DNA of 64,000 bases from CAYYKD01 sp964471825. GTDB lineage: Bacteria; Spirochaetota; GWE2-31-10; CAYYKD01. Position 1 is the stretch's first letter. The number at the start of each line of letters is the position of its first letter. Under the pieces are notes generated by a model that was not told the DNA's origin, did not search any database, and saw only the letters and a program-made list of their open reading frames with translations. The stretch is taken from assembly GCA_964471825.1 (NCBI GenBank), contig CAYYKD010000014.1, forward strand, positions 1 to 64,000, in the 5' to 3' direction. The translations under genes and the position numbers were made by a program. Below, piece by piece: positions 1 through 7,149 of the stretch.

Positions 1-106
1 CCGGATTATCCAGTAACCTGTGAGCAATCTTTGTTTTATCAACATAGATCATATTGTTATCTATCATTGTCTGTAGTGTGTTGATCCCGATCGGCAGATT
101 TTTCAT
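1..106 (-). CDS. AAA-ATPase-like / DUF1703 family protein, N-terminal fragment
   Basis: The reverse strand from the ATG at 106 is open to the window edge and reads MKNLPIGINTLQTMIDNNMI followed by YVDKTKIAHRLLDNP. The PIGI...YVDKT start is typical of the AAA-ATPase-like plus DUF1703 (PD-(D/E)XK-like) proteins that occur in many copies in spirochaetes and Bacteroidetes. Only about 35 residues are visible, so neither the ATPase core nor the nuclease-like domain can be checked. An AAGGA stretch lies about 10 bases upstream of the ATG. The function of the family is unproven; these genes are often found in accessory regions. Confidence 0.75.
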   Translation of the reverse strand, partial: MKNLPIGINTLQTMIDNNMIYVDKTKIAHRLLDNP

Positions 107-265
107 GGCTTTGGTTCCTTAGAGTTTTCTTTGAGTTTCTTAGAACCATTATATCTGTTTTTAGCTATTTTGGGAAGAAATTTTTATTTAAAATAAATGT
201 TTTAATAATTGAAAATAAATGGTATAAATGGTTAATTATGATTAAGTTAAATTATATTTATTCAT

Positions 266-307
266 TACTCACTACTCACTACTCACTACTCACTACTCAC
301 TACTCAC
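266..307. repeat. Six tandem copies of a 7-bp repeat (TACTCAC)
   Basis: Six exact, uninterrupted copies of TACTCAC lie between the divergent AAA-ATPase-like gene and the first lipoprotein gene. A 7-bp unit upstream of a surface lipoprotein could change copy number by slippage and alter promoter spacing. This is inference; no promoter is clearly recognisable next to it. Confidence 0.9.
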
Positions 308-343
308 TCAATAGAAAAATTTATGATTATTTATATATATATA

Positions 344-373
344 GAGGCTCTTGCAAAAATAAATTTTGAATTT
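344..373. mobile_element. Solo terminal remnant of the GAGGCTC miniature element
   Basis: The bases from GAGGCTCTTGCAAAAAT onward match, over about 30 bp, the right-hand ends (read in reverse) of the elements at 6088-6411 and 37131-37311. No second end is found before the lipoprotein gene. It is probably a deletion remnant just upstream of the ribosome binding site of the lipoprotein gene. Confidence 0.7.
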
Positions 374-410
374 AGTTTTGTGCTACTATTTGAAAACTGA
401 GGAGGAAAAG

Positions 411-2063
411 TTGCGTTATTTACTAAAAGTTTTTGTTACGATCATTTTTGTTTTTTTATTAGTGTTGTCTTGTACACTTAATGAAAATCCGAATGATCAA
501 GGGGGTGGATCCGGTTCCGGATCAGATACCGATCCGGTTTTACAGCCGATCTCAGATAGTCCAATAGTGTCGTTGCCTGCTGGATTTGATGGCGGTTTAA
601 TTACAAAAGATGAGATAGTTATTGAGATACCTGATAATACTATCAACTATCATTTTGTGCCGATAGGGAAGATCTACGATATCAAATATGATAATGAGGA
701 TAGTACAAGTTTTGGTGAGGACTACGCAACTCTAGATTACTCTTATAATTATAATGAACTGATAGAGAAAGGGCTGTTAGAAGAGTTTTTTGTTTTTTAT
801 TATGATGAAAGTAGTTCTTCATGGATAAATATTCCTGATATAGAAGTTGATAGAGAAGGAAAAAAAATTAGTGTAAAAACCAATCATTTTACACCTTTTG
901 TTTTAACTGCTATCCCATCGTCAACAGGTGGAGTTGCTGATCCTCCTTCAGCAATTGATGAGCTTTTTCCTTCGGGGATCGGTGGCACTGCCGGGGCATC
1001 CTTTACAATAATAGGTGATGGTTTTAAGTATTATAAAGATAGAGATTACTATATTAAGCCAATAACAAGCGGCTCTAACCTGGCAACTTTTAACGCTTTG
1101 GGCTTAGATGGTGCGTTGGCAATAGCCACATGCAATGGTAATAGCGAGTATGGACCGGAGAGTGCACATAAAACTTACACCGGCTCAAACTACATAAGCT
1201 TTACTGCCCATACAGACCTTGATGTTTATGTTTTATACGATACGAGGGGCGGTGGCAATAAGTTTAATATCTCAAGAGATGCTCCTTGGTTGGCAGACTA
1301 CGGTTTTAGTGCCGATATTGTAACAGATGATAACCCCACACCGACAAGATATTTTTTAGAAACAACTGATCCTCTTGGTGAATATACAGTTTATAAAAAC
1401 ACCTATCTTGAAGGGGAAGAGGTTATGCTTGATGGTAACAGAAAAGGGGTTACCGATACGAGGATAAATACAAACTATTGGGTTATATTGAAGCGAAAAG
1501 GGGTCTATACCAATGAGCCGGCGACAAATACTTGTACCGGTTCCAATCATACTGCTCCAATGCCGGTCTCTGATGTTTTGGCTGATCCGGGTGCTACAAC
1601 TGTTACACTGCGATGGAGTTTGCCCGATGATCCGTTAGTAACAAATGTGATCATAAGAAGGAGTGCTAACGGTTTTCCGCTTAATCCAACTCATGGAGAA
1701 CCGTGTACCGGTGTAGAACTTTCGAACAATTTGTATGAAGACAGGTCGTTGAGTACAAATAGATTGTATTATTACTCTATTTTCTCATACAATGATGATA
1801 GTGGGTTGTATTCAGCAGCTGTTAGTGTATCTGTTAAGACACTCGTAACTGACATTGAGTCTTTAGCAGGTCGCGTAAAAGATGGTGATGGCGTGTCAAT
1901 TCATGGGGCTTTATTGCGGCTTTACAACGACACTTATGAGTTTATCACTTCAAGTGATATCGATGGACGCTATTTATTTAAGAATATCCCTTCAGGAACT
2001 TACACTCTTGTAATAAAAAGGGATGGATATACACATAGTACAACGATAGTTGTTATACCATAA
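411..2063 (+). CDS. Lipoprotein with fibronectin-like and carboxypeptidase-regulatory-like domains
   Basis: This is a 550-residue secreted lipoprotein. I chose the TTG at 411 because GGAGG sits just upstream (401-405) and the protein then begins MRYLLKVF, a basic start followed by a hydrophobic stretch and the lipobox LVLSC. The open frame extends to a TTG at 366 without a ribosome site. After a Gly/Ser-rich linker, the middle (about residues 70-380) is not recognised. Residues about 390-485 resemble a fibronectin type III fold (PMPVSDVLADPGATTVTLRW), and the last 65 resemble a carboxypeptidase-regulatory-like beta sandwich (GRVKDGDGVSIHGALL...DGRYLFKNIPSGTYTLVIKRDGY). It lies 17 bp before a second lipoprotein, so the two are probably co-transcribed. 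The role is unknown; a surface adhesion or binding role is inference. Confidence 0.8.
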   Translation: MRYLLKVFVTIIFVFLLVLSCTLNENPNDQGGGSGSGSDTDPVLQPISDSPIVSLPAGFDGGLITKDEIVIEIPDNTINYHFVPIGKIYDIKYDNEDSTSFGEDYATLDYSYNYNELIEKGLLEEFFVFYYDESSSSWINIPDIEVDREGKKISVKTNHFTPFVLTAIPSSTGGVADPPSAIDELFPSGIGGTAGASFTIIGDGFKYYKDRDYYIKPITSGSNLATFNALGLDGALAIATCNGNSEYGPESAHKTYTGSNYISFTAHTDLDVYVLYDTRGGGNKFNISRDAPWLADYGFSADIVTDDNPTPTRYFLETTDPLGEYTVYKNTYLEGEEVMLDGNRKGVTDTRINTNYWVILKRKGVYTNEPATNTCTGSNHTAPMPVSDVLADPGATTVTLRWSLPDDPLVTNVIIRRSANGFPLNPTHGEPCTGVELSNNLYEDRSLSTNRLYYYSIFSYNDDSGLYSAAVSVSVKTLVTDIESLAGRVKDGDGVSIHGALLRLYNDTYEFITSSDIDGRYLFKNIPSGTYTLVIKRDGYTHSTTIVVIP

Positions 2064-2080
2064 TATTTGAGGAGAAAAAA

Positions 2081-4639
2081 ATGAAAAAGAGAAGTTGTTT
2101 TTTAGTATTTTTTAGTGTTTTAGTATTGATAGCATCAATACTTTCGTGTTCTAACGATGATTTGTTAAAGAATGCCGGATTATCTCAAGGGGATGATACT
2201 ATTAGTCCTGCACCATCAAACAGTATAACCGGCAATGTTCAGATCATAGGGATGGAAAATGCAGAGGGGTGCGTTGTTATAGCTGAAAAACGGGTTGGTG
2301 GCAGTGTTGCGTCTGTTTTTGAAAAAACCAACCGATCGTTACTAACCCGATCTGTTGTAGTTAACTCGAGATTTAGTGTTGTAACAGATAGCTCGGGTAG
2401 GTTTTCTATTGTTGGATTACCGGATGGGATATATACGGTTACAGTTAAAAGAGAGAGTACTTTAGGTGCAGTTGTTAGAGATGTGGTTGTAGGAAAAGTA
2501 CAACAAACAAGAGCTGTTGTTGACCTTGACATAGTGTTAACTGCAACGGGTAGAATGAGCGGCAAGGTAACTCTTGAGGGACAATCCACCGACCTTTACG
2601 GGTCGTTTGTTTACGCGGAGGGGACTTCCTATATCGCCGCTACTGATGGGGAGGGCAACTTTGAGCTAAAGGATATCCCTGTAGGCACCTACAACATAGT
2701 TTTTTATCACGAGGGGTATCTGTCATACTTAAAAACGGCTGTAGTGATCAATGCGGCAGTTGACAACCCGGTGGGGACTGTTAGTCTAACTAAAAAGTCA
2801 AGTAACACTTATTTATCAGCAATAACCTTCTCAGATGGAACGCTAAGTCCTGCATTTAATAAGTTTATAACGCTATATGATCTCAATCTTCTTAGCGGTG
2901 TCAACAATATAACGCTGACACCAACAGTTGAGGATAGTAACTCTACTGTCAAGGTCAATGGAGTTACAGTTGAGCCGGGTGTTGCTTCAGAAGCTTTTAG
3001 TGTAAATCCTGGGAAAAATGTATTAACTATCGATGTGATAAGCCAAACGGGTATATTTAGAAGCTACAATATTGTCTATGGTAAAAATGGAGTTAGTATC
3101 GTATGGAAAGGGACTCACACAACAGCCCCTGCAAGTCCTGAGTTAAACTGGGCTTACTACAATTCAGCTGATGGGATTTCTTATATCTATGACGGCACTA
3201 CTTGGCAGATACTGGCAAAAGATGGAACAGCCGGTGCTGACGGAACGGATGGTCAAAACGGCACTGATGGACAGGATGGTGTAAGTGGTGTGGATGGTAT
3301 AAGTGTGATATGGAAAGGGACTCACACAACAGCCCCTGCAAGTCCTGAGTTAAATTGGGCTTACTACAATTCAGCTGATGGAGTCTCTTATATCTATGAC
3401 GGCACTGCTTGGCAGATACTTGCAAAAGATGGGACAGCCGGTGCTGATGGAACGGATGGTCAAGACAATACTGCATATATGTATGTTGTATTGTTCAACA
3501 GCTATGGTGCAACCACACCTGCTTCTTACTCGATGAAAGTGTTAAGAAGTCCAGAAAATACAGTTGGAACTCTACCAAGCCCACCTGTAAAAACTCATTA
3601 CACATTTGATGGATGGTTTACAGAGATAAACGGAGCGGGTGAGGAGTTTACCGGAGATACCGTTGTGTCGGGAGATATAGAGGTTTATGCTAAGTGGATA
3701 GCCGAGTACTCAATCACCTATACTCTAAACGGTGGAAGTGCAACTAATCCAGGAAAATATACAGTAGAAACAAATACCTTTACTCTAACTAATCCTACGA
3801 GAACGCTTTATACCTTTGTTGGTTGGAGCGGAACAGACCTTACAGGAACAGCTAACACAACTGTTACGATAACAAAAGGTTCAACGGGCAATAAAAGTTA
3901 TACAGCTAATTGGATAATAAATCAATATACAGTAACCTACAGCAGTACCGGTCATACGGCAGGTACAGTTCCATCGGATCAAATACAGAATTACAATACA
4001 ACTATAACGGTTCAGAACGGTAATTTGAGAGGGAGTGTTATTGTCACAAGCAAGGTATGGCAGAGATTTACCGGTTGGAATACTGCTACTAACGGTTCAG
4101 GGACGATGTATCAACCCGGTGCAACATTTACTTTGACTGGTAGTGTTACTCTATATGCACAATATACAACCGGAACTAGCGTTTTAAGGAAACAGGGGGC
4201 AGCCGGGGGTTGGGTGTTTTATGATGCCGGTAGCGAACAGTCGTGGGGAAGATATCTTGAAGCATGGACGGCAGATGAGAGTGGGACTTATGCATGGAAA
4301 ACAAGTGAAACATCTACAGTCGGGACTTCAACTACAATAGGTACAGGTTATCACAATACTTATATTTATATGACTGGCATAGAACATCCTGCGGCAAATG
4401 TTGCAAGGAATGCAACTCATGGTAGTTACAATGACTGGTTTCTTCCATCAAAAGATGAGTTGATTCAGATGTATGTAAATCTTGTGTCTCATGGTGTTGG
4501 CGGGTTTGTCGATGGCTATTGGTCGTCGTCCGAGATCGATAATTCTTATGCGTGGACACTACACTTTCCTACTGGGTCCCAGGATAATTCCCCTAAGCAA
4601 TTCGACGGCTGCAGGGTTCGGGCTGTTCGGGCTTTTTAA
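2081..4639 (+). CDS. Large lipoprotein with InlB-type repeats and a DUF1566 C-terminal domain; probable DGR variable protein
   Basis: This is an 852-residue predicted surface lipoprotein with lipobox IASILSC. In order it has two carboxypeptidase-regulatory-like domains (about 45-235), a cadherin-like beta-sandwich domain (about 240-335), a duplicated module (GVSIVWKGTHTTAPASPELN...) with collagen-like Gly-x-x spacers (about 337-465), three InlB/Listeria-Bacteroides-type repeats (GWFTE, GWSG, GWNTA), and a DUF1566/C-type-lectin-like end from about residue 710 (GGWVFYDAG ... DWFLPSKDEL ... YWSSSE ... RVRAVRAF). The last about 30 codons have the pattern of a diversity-generating retroelement VR. 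GGAG lies 8-10 bases before the ATG. An Avd-like gene follows directly. The protein probably displays a diversified ligand-binding end outside the cell; the ligand is unknown. Confidence 0.85.
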   Translation: MKKRSCFLVFFSVLVLIASILSCSNDDLLKNAGLSQGDDTISPAPSNSITGNVQIIGMENAEGCVVIAEKRVGGSVASVFEKTNRSLLTRSVVVNSRFSVVTDSSGRFSIVGLPDGIYTVTVKRESTLGAVVRDVVVGKVQQTRAVVDLDIVLTATGRMSGKVTLEGQSTDLYGSFVYAEGTSYIAATDGEGNFELKDIPVGTYNIVFYHEGYLSYLKTAVVINAAVDNPVGTVSLTKKSSNTYLSAITFSDGTLSPAFNKFITLYDLNLLSGVNNITLTPTVEDSNSTVKVNGVTVEPGVASEAFSVNPGKNVLTIDVISQTGIFRSYNIVYGKNGVSIVWKGTHTTAPASPELNWAYYNSADGISYIYDGTTWQILAKDGTAGADGTDGQNGTDGQDGVSGVDGISVIWKGTHTTAPASPELNWAYYNSADGVSYIYDGTAWQILAKDGTAGADGTDGQDNTAYMYVVLFNSYGATTPASYSMKVLRSPENTVGTLPSPPVKTHYTFDGWFTEINGAGEEFTGDTVVSGDIEVYAKWIAEYSITYTLNGGSATNPGKYTVETNTFTLTNPTRTLYTFVGWSGTDLTGTANTTVTITKGSTGNKSYTANWIINQYTVTYSSTGHTAGTVPSDQIQNYNTTITVQNGNLRGSVIVTSKVWQRFTGWNTATNGSGTMYQPGATFTLTGSVTLYAQYTTGTSVLRKQGAAGGWVFYDAGSEQSWGRYLEAWTADESGTYAWKTSETSTVGTSTTIGTGYHNTYIYMTGIEHPAANVARNATHGSYNDWFLPSKDELIQMYVNLVSHGVGGFVDGYWSSSEIDNSYAWTLHFPTGSQDNSPKQFDGCRVRAVRAF
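3092..3463 (+). repeat. Tandem duplication of a 207-bp coding module inside the lipoprotein gene
   Basis: Bases from about 3092 recur from about 3299 with only scattered differences: TGGAAAGGGACTCACACAAC occurs at 3104 and again at 3311. The unit encodes WKGTHTTAPASPELNWAYYN, then YIYDGT.WQILAKDG, then a Gly-Thr-Asp spacer. The second copy lacks the last part of the spacer. It is a recent in-frame duplication. Confidence 0.9.
4532..4630 (+). other. Candidate DGR variable repeat (VR) at the 3' end of the lipoprotein gene
   Basis: Invariant-looking residues (W.L.F..G.Q....K) alternate with positions whose codons almost all end in T or C: ATC GAT AAT TCT TAT, then CAC, then CCT ACT, then TCC, then GAT AAT TCC CCT, then TTC GAC GGC TGC. 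DGR mutagenesis of adenines in AAT/AAC template codons produces exactly such NNY codons. The segment ends at the conserved RVRAVRAF tail, where the GC-rich IMH-like anchor of a VR would sit. No template repeat is present in the window, so the A-to-N pattern cannot be aligned directly. Confidence 0.75.
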
Positions 4640-4657
4640 CCATTTATCTATTTAACT

Positions 4658-4741
4658 ATTGGGGGTTTGGTCGGCATCATGGCATCCGCGCCAATGCCGA
4701 CACTAATCCATCCTTGGATGTCGGAGGCGATAGCCCCCAAT
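4658..4741. other. Branched inverted-repeat structure just downstream of the VR
   Basis: ATTGGGGG (4658-4665) pairs with CCCCCAAT (4734-4741). Inside this lie two further stems: GTCGGCAT (4670-4677) with ATGCCGAC (4694-4701), whose loop contains a smaller TGGC/GCCA stem, and CATCC-TT-GGATG (4708-4719). There is no T-run, so it is not an ordinary terminator. Known DGRs carry a hairpin/cruciform just after the VR that promotes retrohoming; this position fits that role by inference. Confidence 0.65.
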
Positions 4742-5100
4742 TAAAAATTTTGAAAAATGGCACTATATATTACGATTTAAAGGTATTTCAAGATGTGTAT
4801 CAGTTGATTCTTAAAGTATTCGAGTTCACCAAGGACTTTCCTCGGGAGTATAAATATACTCTGGGTCAGGATATGAAGAGGGATGCTATAGTTTTAGTTC
4901 GCAGTATTTATCGGGCAAATAAGGCAAAGAACAAAACCGAGTATCTTGAACAGTTTCTTGATGACTTTGAAATTCTTAAACTTGAAATACGGCTTTGTGT
5001 TGATCTGAAAATAATGTCATTTAAGAAACAGTCTGAAATTGCCCTTCTTATGGAGGGGATAGGAAAACAGATTACCGGTTGGCGTAATGCCGGCTTGTAA
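4714..5100 (+). CDS. avd: Four-helix-bundle protein of the DGR accessory (Avd-like) family
   Basis: This frame of up to 128 residues contains the family signature VYQLILKVFEFTKDFPREYK followed by YTLGQDMKRDAI, a helical middle (VLVRSIYRANKAKNK) and a C-terminal helix ending IGKQITGWRNA. These are typical of bAvd/four-helix-bundle proteins, which form a pentameric ring that binds the DGR reverse transcriptase and RNA template. It lies immediately after the lipoprotein with the VR-like end, as in known DGR cassettes. The start is uncertain: the TTG at 4714 falls inside the branched repeat, and a TTG at 4750 or GTG at 4795 would give lengths closer to the family. Some relatives lie in rRNA intervening sequences rather than DGRs, but the neighbour here argues for DGR. 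Confidence 0.8.
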   Translation: MDVGGDSPQLKILKNGTIYYDLKVFQDVYQLILKVFEFTKDFPREYKYTLGQDMKRDAIVLVRSIYRANKAKNKTEYLEQFLDDFEILKLEIRLCVDLKIMSFKKQSEIALLMEGIGKQITGWRNAGL

Positions 5101-5296
5101 TATATGCCGGAATCATTGCAGGTATTCTGTAATGAGCGAGCAAGGCTTAGTTTAAAAGCGGTAAAGGGCTTTATCAACGGTTATTCCTTCTTTAGCCGTA
5201 GATGAATACAGAATAAACGCAGATAAGGTGCGAAAGTTTGCTCTTTATCTTACCTTCGTGTTCATTCATGGTTAAAAACCCCCAACTCTTATATAT
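5101..5296. repeat. Intergenic region with an imperfect inverted repeat (about 5195-5277)
   Basis: Between the Avd-like gene and the convergent Rpn-type gene lies a stretch that begins TTAGCCGTAGATGAATACAG and ends CGTGTTCATTCATGGTTAAA. The two ends are approximate reverse complements. Similar intergenic repeats (cgtgttcat...tggttaaaa) are widespread in bacterial genomes. No reverse transcriptase frame or template repeat is present here, although that is where a complete DGR would often carry them. Confidence 0.5.
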
Positions 5297-6117
5297 CTAC
5301 AGTTTCTCGATTTCTTCCACTGAAATACCTGTAGCTTTTGAAATAATTGCACTTGACACGCCAAGGTTTTTAAGGTTTTTTGCATCTTCAAGTTTCCCCT
5401 TTTCTATACCTTTTTCAATCCCCTGTCTCTTAGCATCCTCTATCAATTTACCGTAATATGTTTCATTATCCATCTCGCGTTTGAGTTTCGTCTCATAGAT
5501 CTCACGCATATAGTCATCTTTGGTAAAAACGCCATACTCTTTATGCGCCTTTTTTAATATCGGTTTGTCTTTTAATAATACTGTCATTTTGTCCTCCGTA
5601 ATTTTGCCCTCGTTTGTTAAGAACTCAAGCCATACCTTTAGATCATTCTTAAGCTCCGAAGCAAGTTCTTTTAATTTTTTGTTTTCTATAAAATGTATTT
5701 GCAAATGATCTGTTAGCACCAGCTCAGGATCCCGTCTTTCAGTTAAAACAAAACAGTTGTGAATGTGATTAACTTCCTTAAAAAGATTAAACCCAAGCAG
5801 GTTAATACAGATCACAGGTTTTAATGTGTCAAACTTCTTTGAACTTCTTAATTGCCCGGAGTATAGCCTTGCCCAGTAATACAGACTTCTGTTAGCAAAT
5901 ATCTCATTACCGATTATTTGCACTTCTATGTTATATACACGATTGTTCTCATCAATAGCTTTAACATCAAGCACTGTTGACTTATCAAACTTGAAGTTTT
6001 TAATATTAAACGGGTTTTTAACCTTAGCTTCTTTTATGACATCAAAGTCTGCATCTATTAGGACAGAATTAATAAAATCTAATAGTAGAGGCTCTTGCAA
6101 AAATCCCTTCTGTTTTT

Positions 6118-6154
6118 CATCGCTCCCTTTTTGATTTAAGGGTAGCGATACACG
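6118..6154. repeat. Extra palindromic insert 1 within the miniature element
   Basis: Compared with the short copy at 37131-37311, these 37 bases are additional. They form a hairpin from ATCGCTCCC (6119) to GGGTAGCGAT (6149). A diverged version of the same hairpin occurs near 61993-62024. Confidence 0.7.
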
Positions 6155-6177
6155 TGCTTGATCTTTTATTTGTTAAA

Positions 6178-6230
6178 GATCACGATGATCTTTATGTCGA
6201 ATTGCACACGATGTGCAAAATTCGACTAAA
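6178..6230. repeat. Extra palindromic insert 2 within the miniature element (two ACGAT-loop hairpins)
   Basis: These 53 bases are absent from the short copy and end in a repeat of the TAAA that precedes them (6174-6177 and 6227-6230), suggesting a 4-bp duplication on insertion. They contain GATC-ACGAT-GATC (6178-6190) and a longer hairpin from GTCGAATTGCAC through ACGAT to GTGCAAAATTCGAC (6196-6226). Confidence 0.75.
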
Positions 6231-6251
6231 CATGCGTCAAAATAAGGAAAA

Positions 6252-6307
6252 ATATAAACAGGATGTTTGGTATACCGGCGTGTACACGATGTACATAAGC
6301 CGGTGCA
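6252..6307. repeat. Extra palindromic insert 3 within the miniature element (ACGAT-loop hairpin)
   Basis: This insert is absent from the short copy. It contains a hairpin from ACCGGC (6274) through GTAC-ACGAT-GTAC to GCCGGT (6304). The loop ACGAT is the same as in insert 2, although the stems differ. Insert borders are approximate. Confidence 0.7.
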
Positions 6308-6557
6308 TACTCAAATAAAGTAATTATTCTGCGTTTTTTTGCCTTATTTTTCCTTGTTTTCCAAAAAAATATGCTTCGCAAAAATTCAAAATTTATTTTT
6401 GCAAGAGCCTCAGTAGATCTGCGTTTTCTTCCTTTCCTAGGAGATAGAGCATAAAGATATCGCTTAAAGGATTTATATAGGTATCATTCATAGTGCTATT
6501 TTAGTAAAAATTAGTGCAATAATCAAGTGAAATTATTTTAAATTATTTTAAATTAAA

Positions 6558-6699
6558 GAGGCTCTTTCAAAACTCGCTCTTTATTTTCTATCTCTTTGTC
6601 GTTCTTCGCCTAAAGTCCTCATTTACGCAAAGTAAACTCCGGGCTTTAGACTCATCACTCCTTGATCTAGTAAAAAATATCAAGTTTTGAAAGAGCCTC
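6558..6699. mobile_element. 142-bp miniature inverted-repeat element, second subtype
   Basis: The ends are perfect 17-bp inverted repeats (GAGGCTCTTTCAAAACT at the left), sharing GAGGCTCTT with the other family but differing inside. The interior has a hairpin (CTAAAGTCC ... GGGCTTTAG) and no coding potential. The flanks (TAAA and ACCT) show no target duplication, so the ends may have been rearranged. Confidence 0.8.
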
Positions 6700-6708
6700 A
6701 CCTGTTTA

Positions 6709-7036
6709 TTATATTATAATAAATGAAATTGAAGGCGATTTTGATGAAGAATACGCACTCTTAAAAGAGTTTAGCATGGGTAAGGATTTACATTGATTTA
6801 TAGAGGATTTTTTAAAGAAAACGACAGATATAAGAGGGAATAAGACAATGGAAGTACTCCTGTCCTTATACGGGATAGAAGTAATAAAAATAATGAAGGA
6901 GTTTGGCATGCACACGAGTATAATAGAAACAAACTGGTATTATATAATGGATGAACTTGGATTAAAGCAGAAATGTAAGCAACGCATAAAAAGTCATCAA
7001 AGCGTTATGCACATTCATCTCTCGTTAGCGATTTAA
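6709..7036 (+). pseudogene. Unrecognised degenerate coding fragment
   Basis: One forward frame reads NEIEGDFDEEYALLKEFSMG, then meets a TGA near 6796, then continues IEDFLKKTTDIRGNKTMEVL and on to IKSHQSVMHIHLSLAI before a TAA. The composition looks protein-like but I recognise no family. With the adjacent miniature elements and the next pseudogene it suggests a graveyard of accessory genes. The call rests only on the frame continuing past one stop. Confidence 0.35.
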
Positions 7037-7149
7037 ATCCTCCCTTCTAATAAAAAAACACTTGAAATAATCACGAAAAGTGTTCTCCCGTGTAACACAA
7101 AAGAAAACTCTTTTGTTATAAAATTGTTTGTATTTTTGGAGGTATTTAA

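Larger units (their letters stand above)
107..410. other. Intergenic region between divergent genes
   Basis: This 304-bp AT-rich gap separates the leftward AAA-ATPase-like gene from the rightward lipoprotein gene. It holds the TACTCAC tandem repeat (266-307) and a single 30-bp end of the miniature element family (344-373). No clear -35/-10 pair was found. Confidence 0.7.
6088..6411. mobile_element. 324-bp miniature inverted-repeat element inserted in the Rpn gene
   Basis: The ends are perfect 17-bp inverted repeats beginning GAGGCTCTTGCAAAAAT, flanked on both sides by AGTA (6084-6087 and 6412-6415), a 4-bp target-site duplication. There is no coding capacity. It aligns end to end with the shorter copy at 37131-37311 (in reverse) but has three extra inserts, each of which contains a palindrome. 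It is non-autonomous, and a transposase of matching end specificity is not in the window. Confidence 0.9.
5297..6491 (-). pseudogene. Rpn/PD-(D/E)XK nuclease family protein, interrupted by a miniature element
   Basis: The minus strand encodes a protein of the Rpn recombination-promoting nuclease / putative transposase family. The ATG at 6491 starts MNDTYINPLSDIFMLYLLGK followed by EENADLL, up to the element at 6411. The reading frame resumes at 6087 with LLDFINSVLIDADFDVIKEA and continues through the nuclease core (D at VLDVKAIDENNRVYNIEVQ, a D...ExQ pattern) and a charged C-terminal tail to 5297. Removing 6088-6411 and one copy of the 4-bp duplication restores an unbroken frame. A downstream TTG inside the element end (6100) could still allow translation of a 267-residue truncated form lacking the first helix. 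Such genes are multi-copy in many spirochaetes. Confidence 0.85.

Noticed and set aside
266..307. Tandem repeat as a CRISPR array
   Set aside because: The unit is 7 bp with no spacers, and no cas genes are present.
366..410. Longer N-terminus for the first lipoprotein starting at TTG 366
   Set aside because: It starts within the miniature-element remnant and lacks a ribosome site; the TTG at 411 has GGAGG and gives a proper signal peptide.
3198..3476. His/Gln-rich minus-strand open frame inside the lipoprotein gene
   Set aside because: It is antisense to a repetitive region and its composition simply mirrors the Gly/Thr/Asp spacer.
5103..5205. A short frame after the Avd gene (ERARLSLKAVKGFINGYSFF) that faintly recalls the C-terminal end of DGR reverse transcriptases
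   Set aside because: It is only about 33 codons, the resemblance is loose, and no catalytic motif (such as YxDD) is anywhere near.
6709..6915. Minus-strand 68-residue open frame
   Set aside because: It is Ile/Phe/Ser-rich, lacks a ribosome site and lies opposite the degenerate forward fragment, so it looks like a chance frame.
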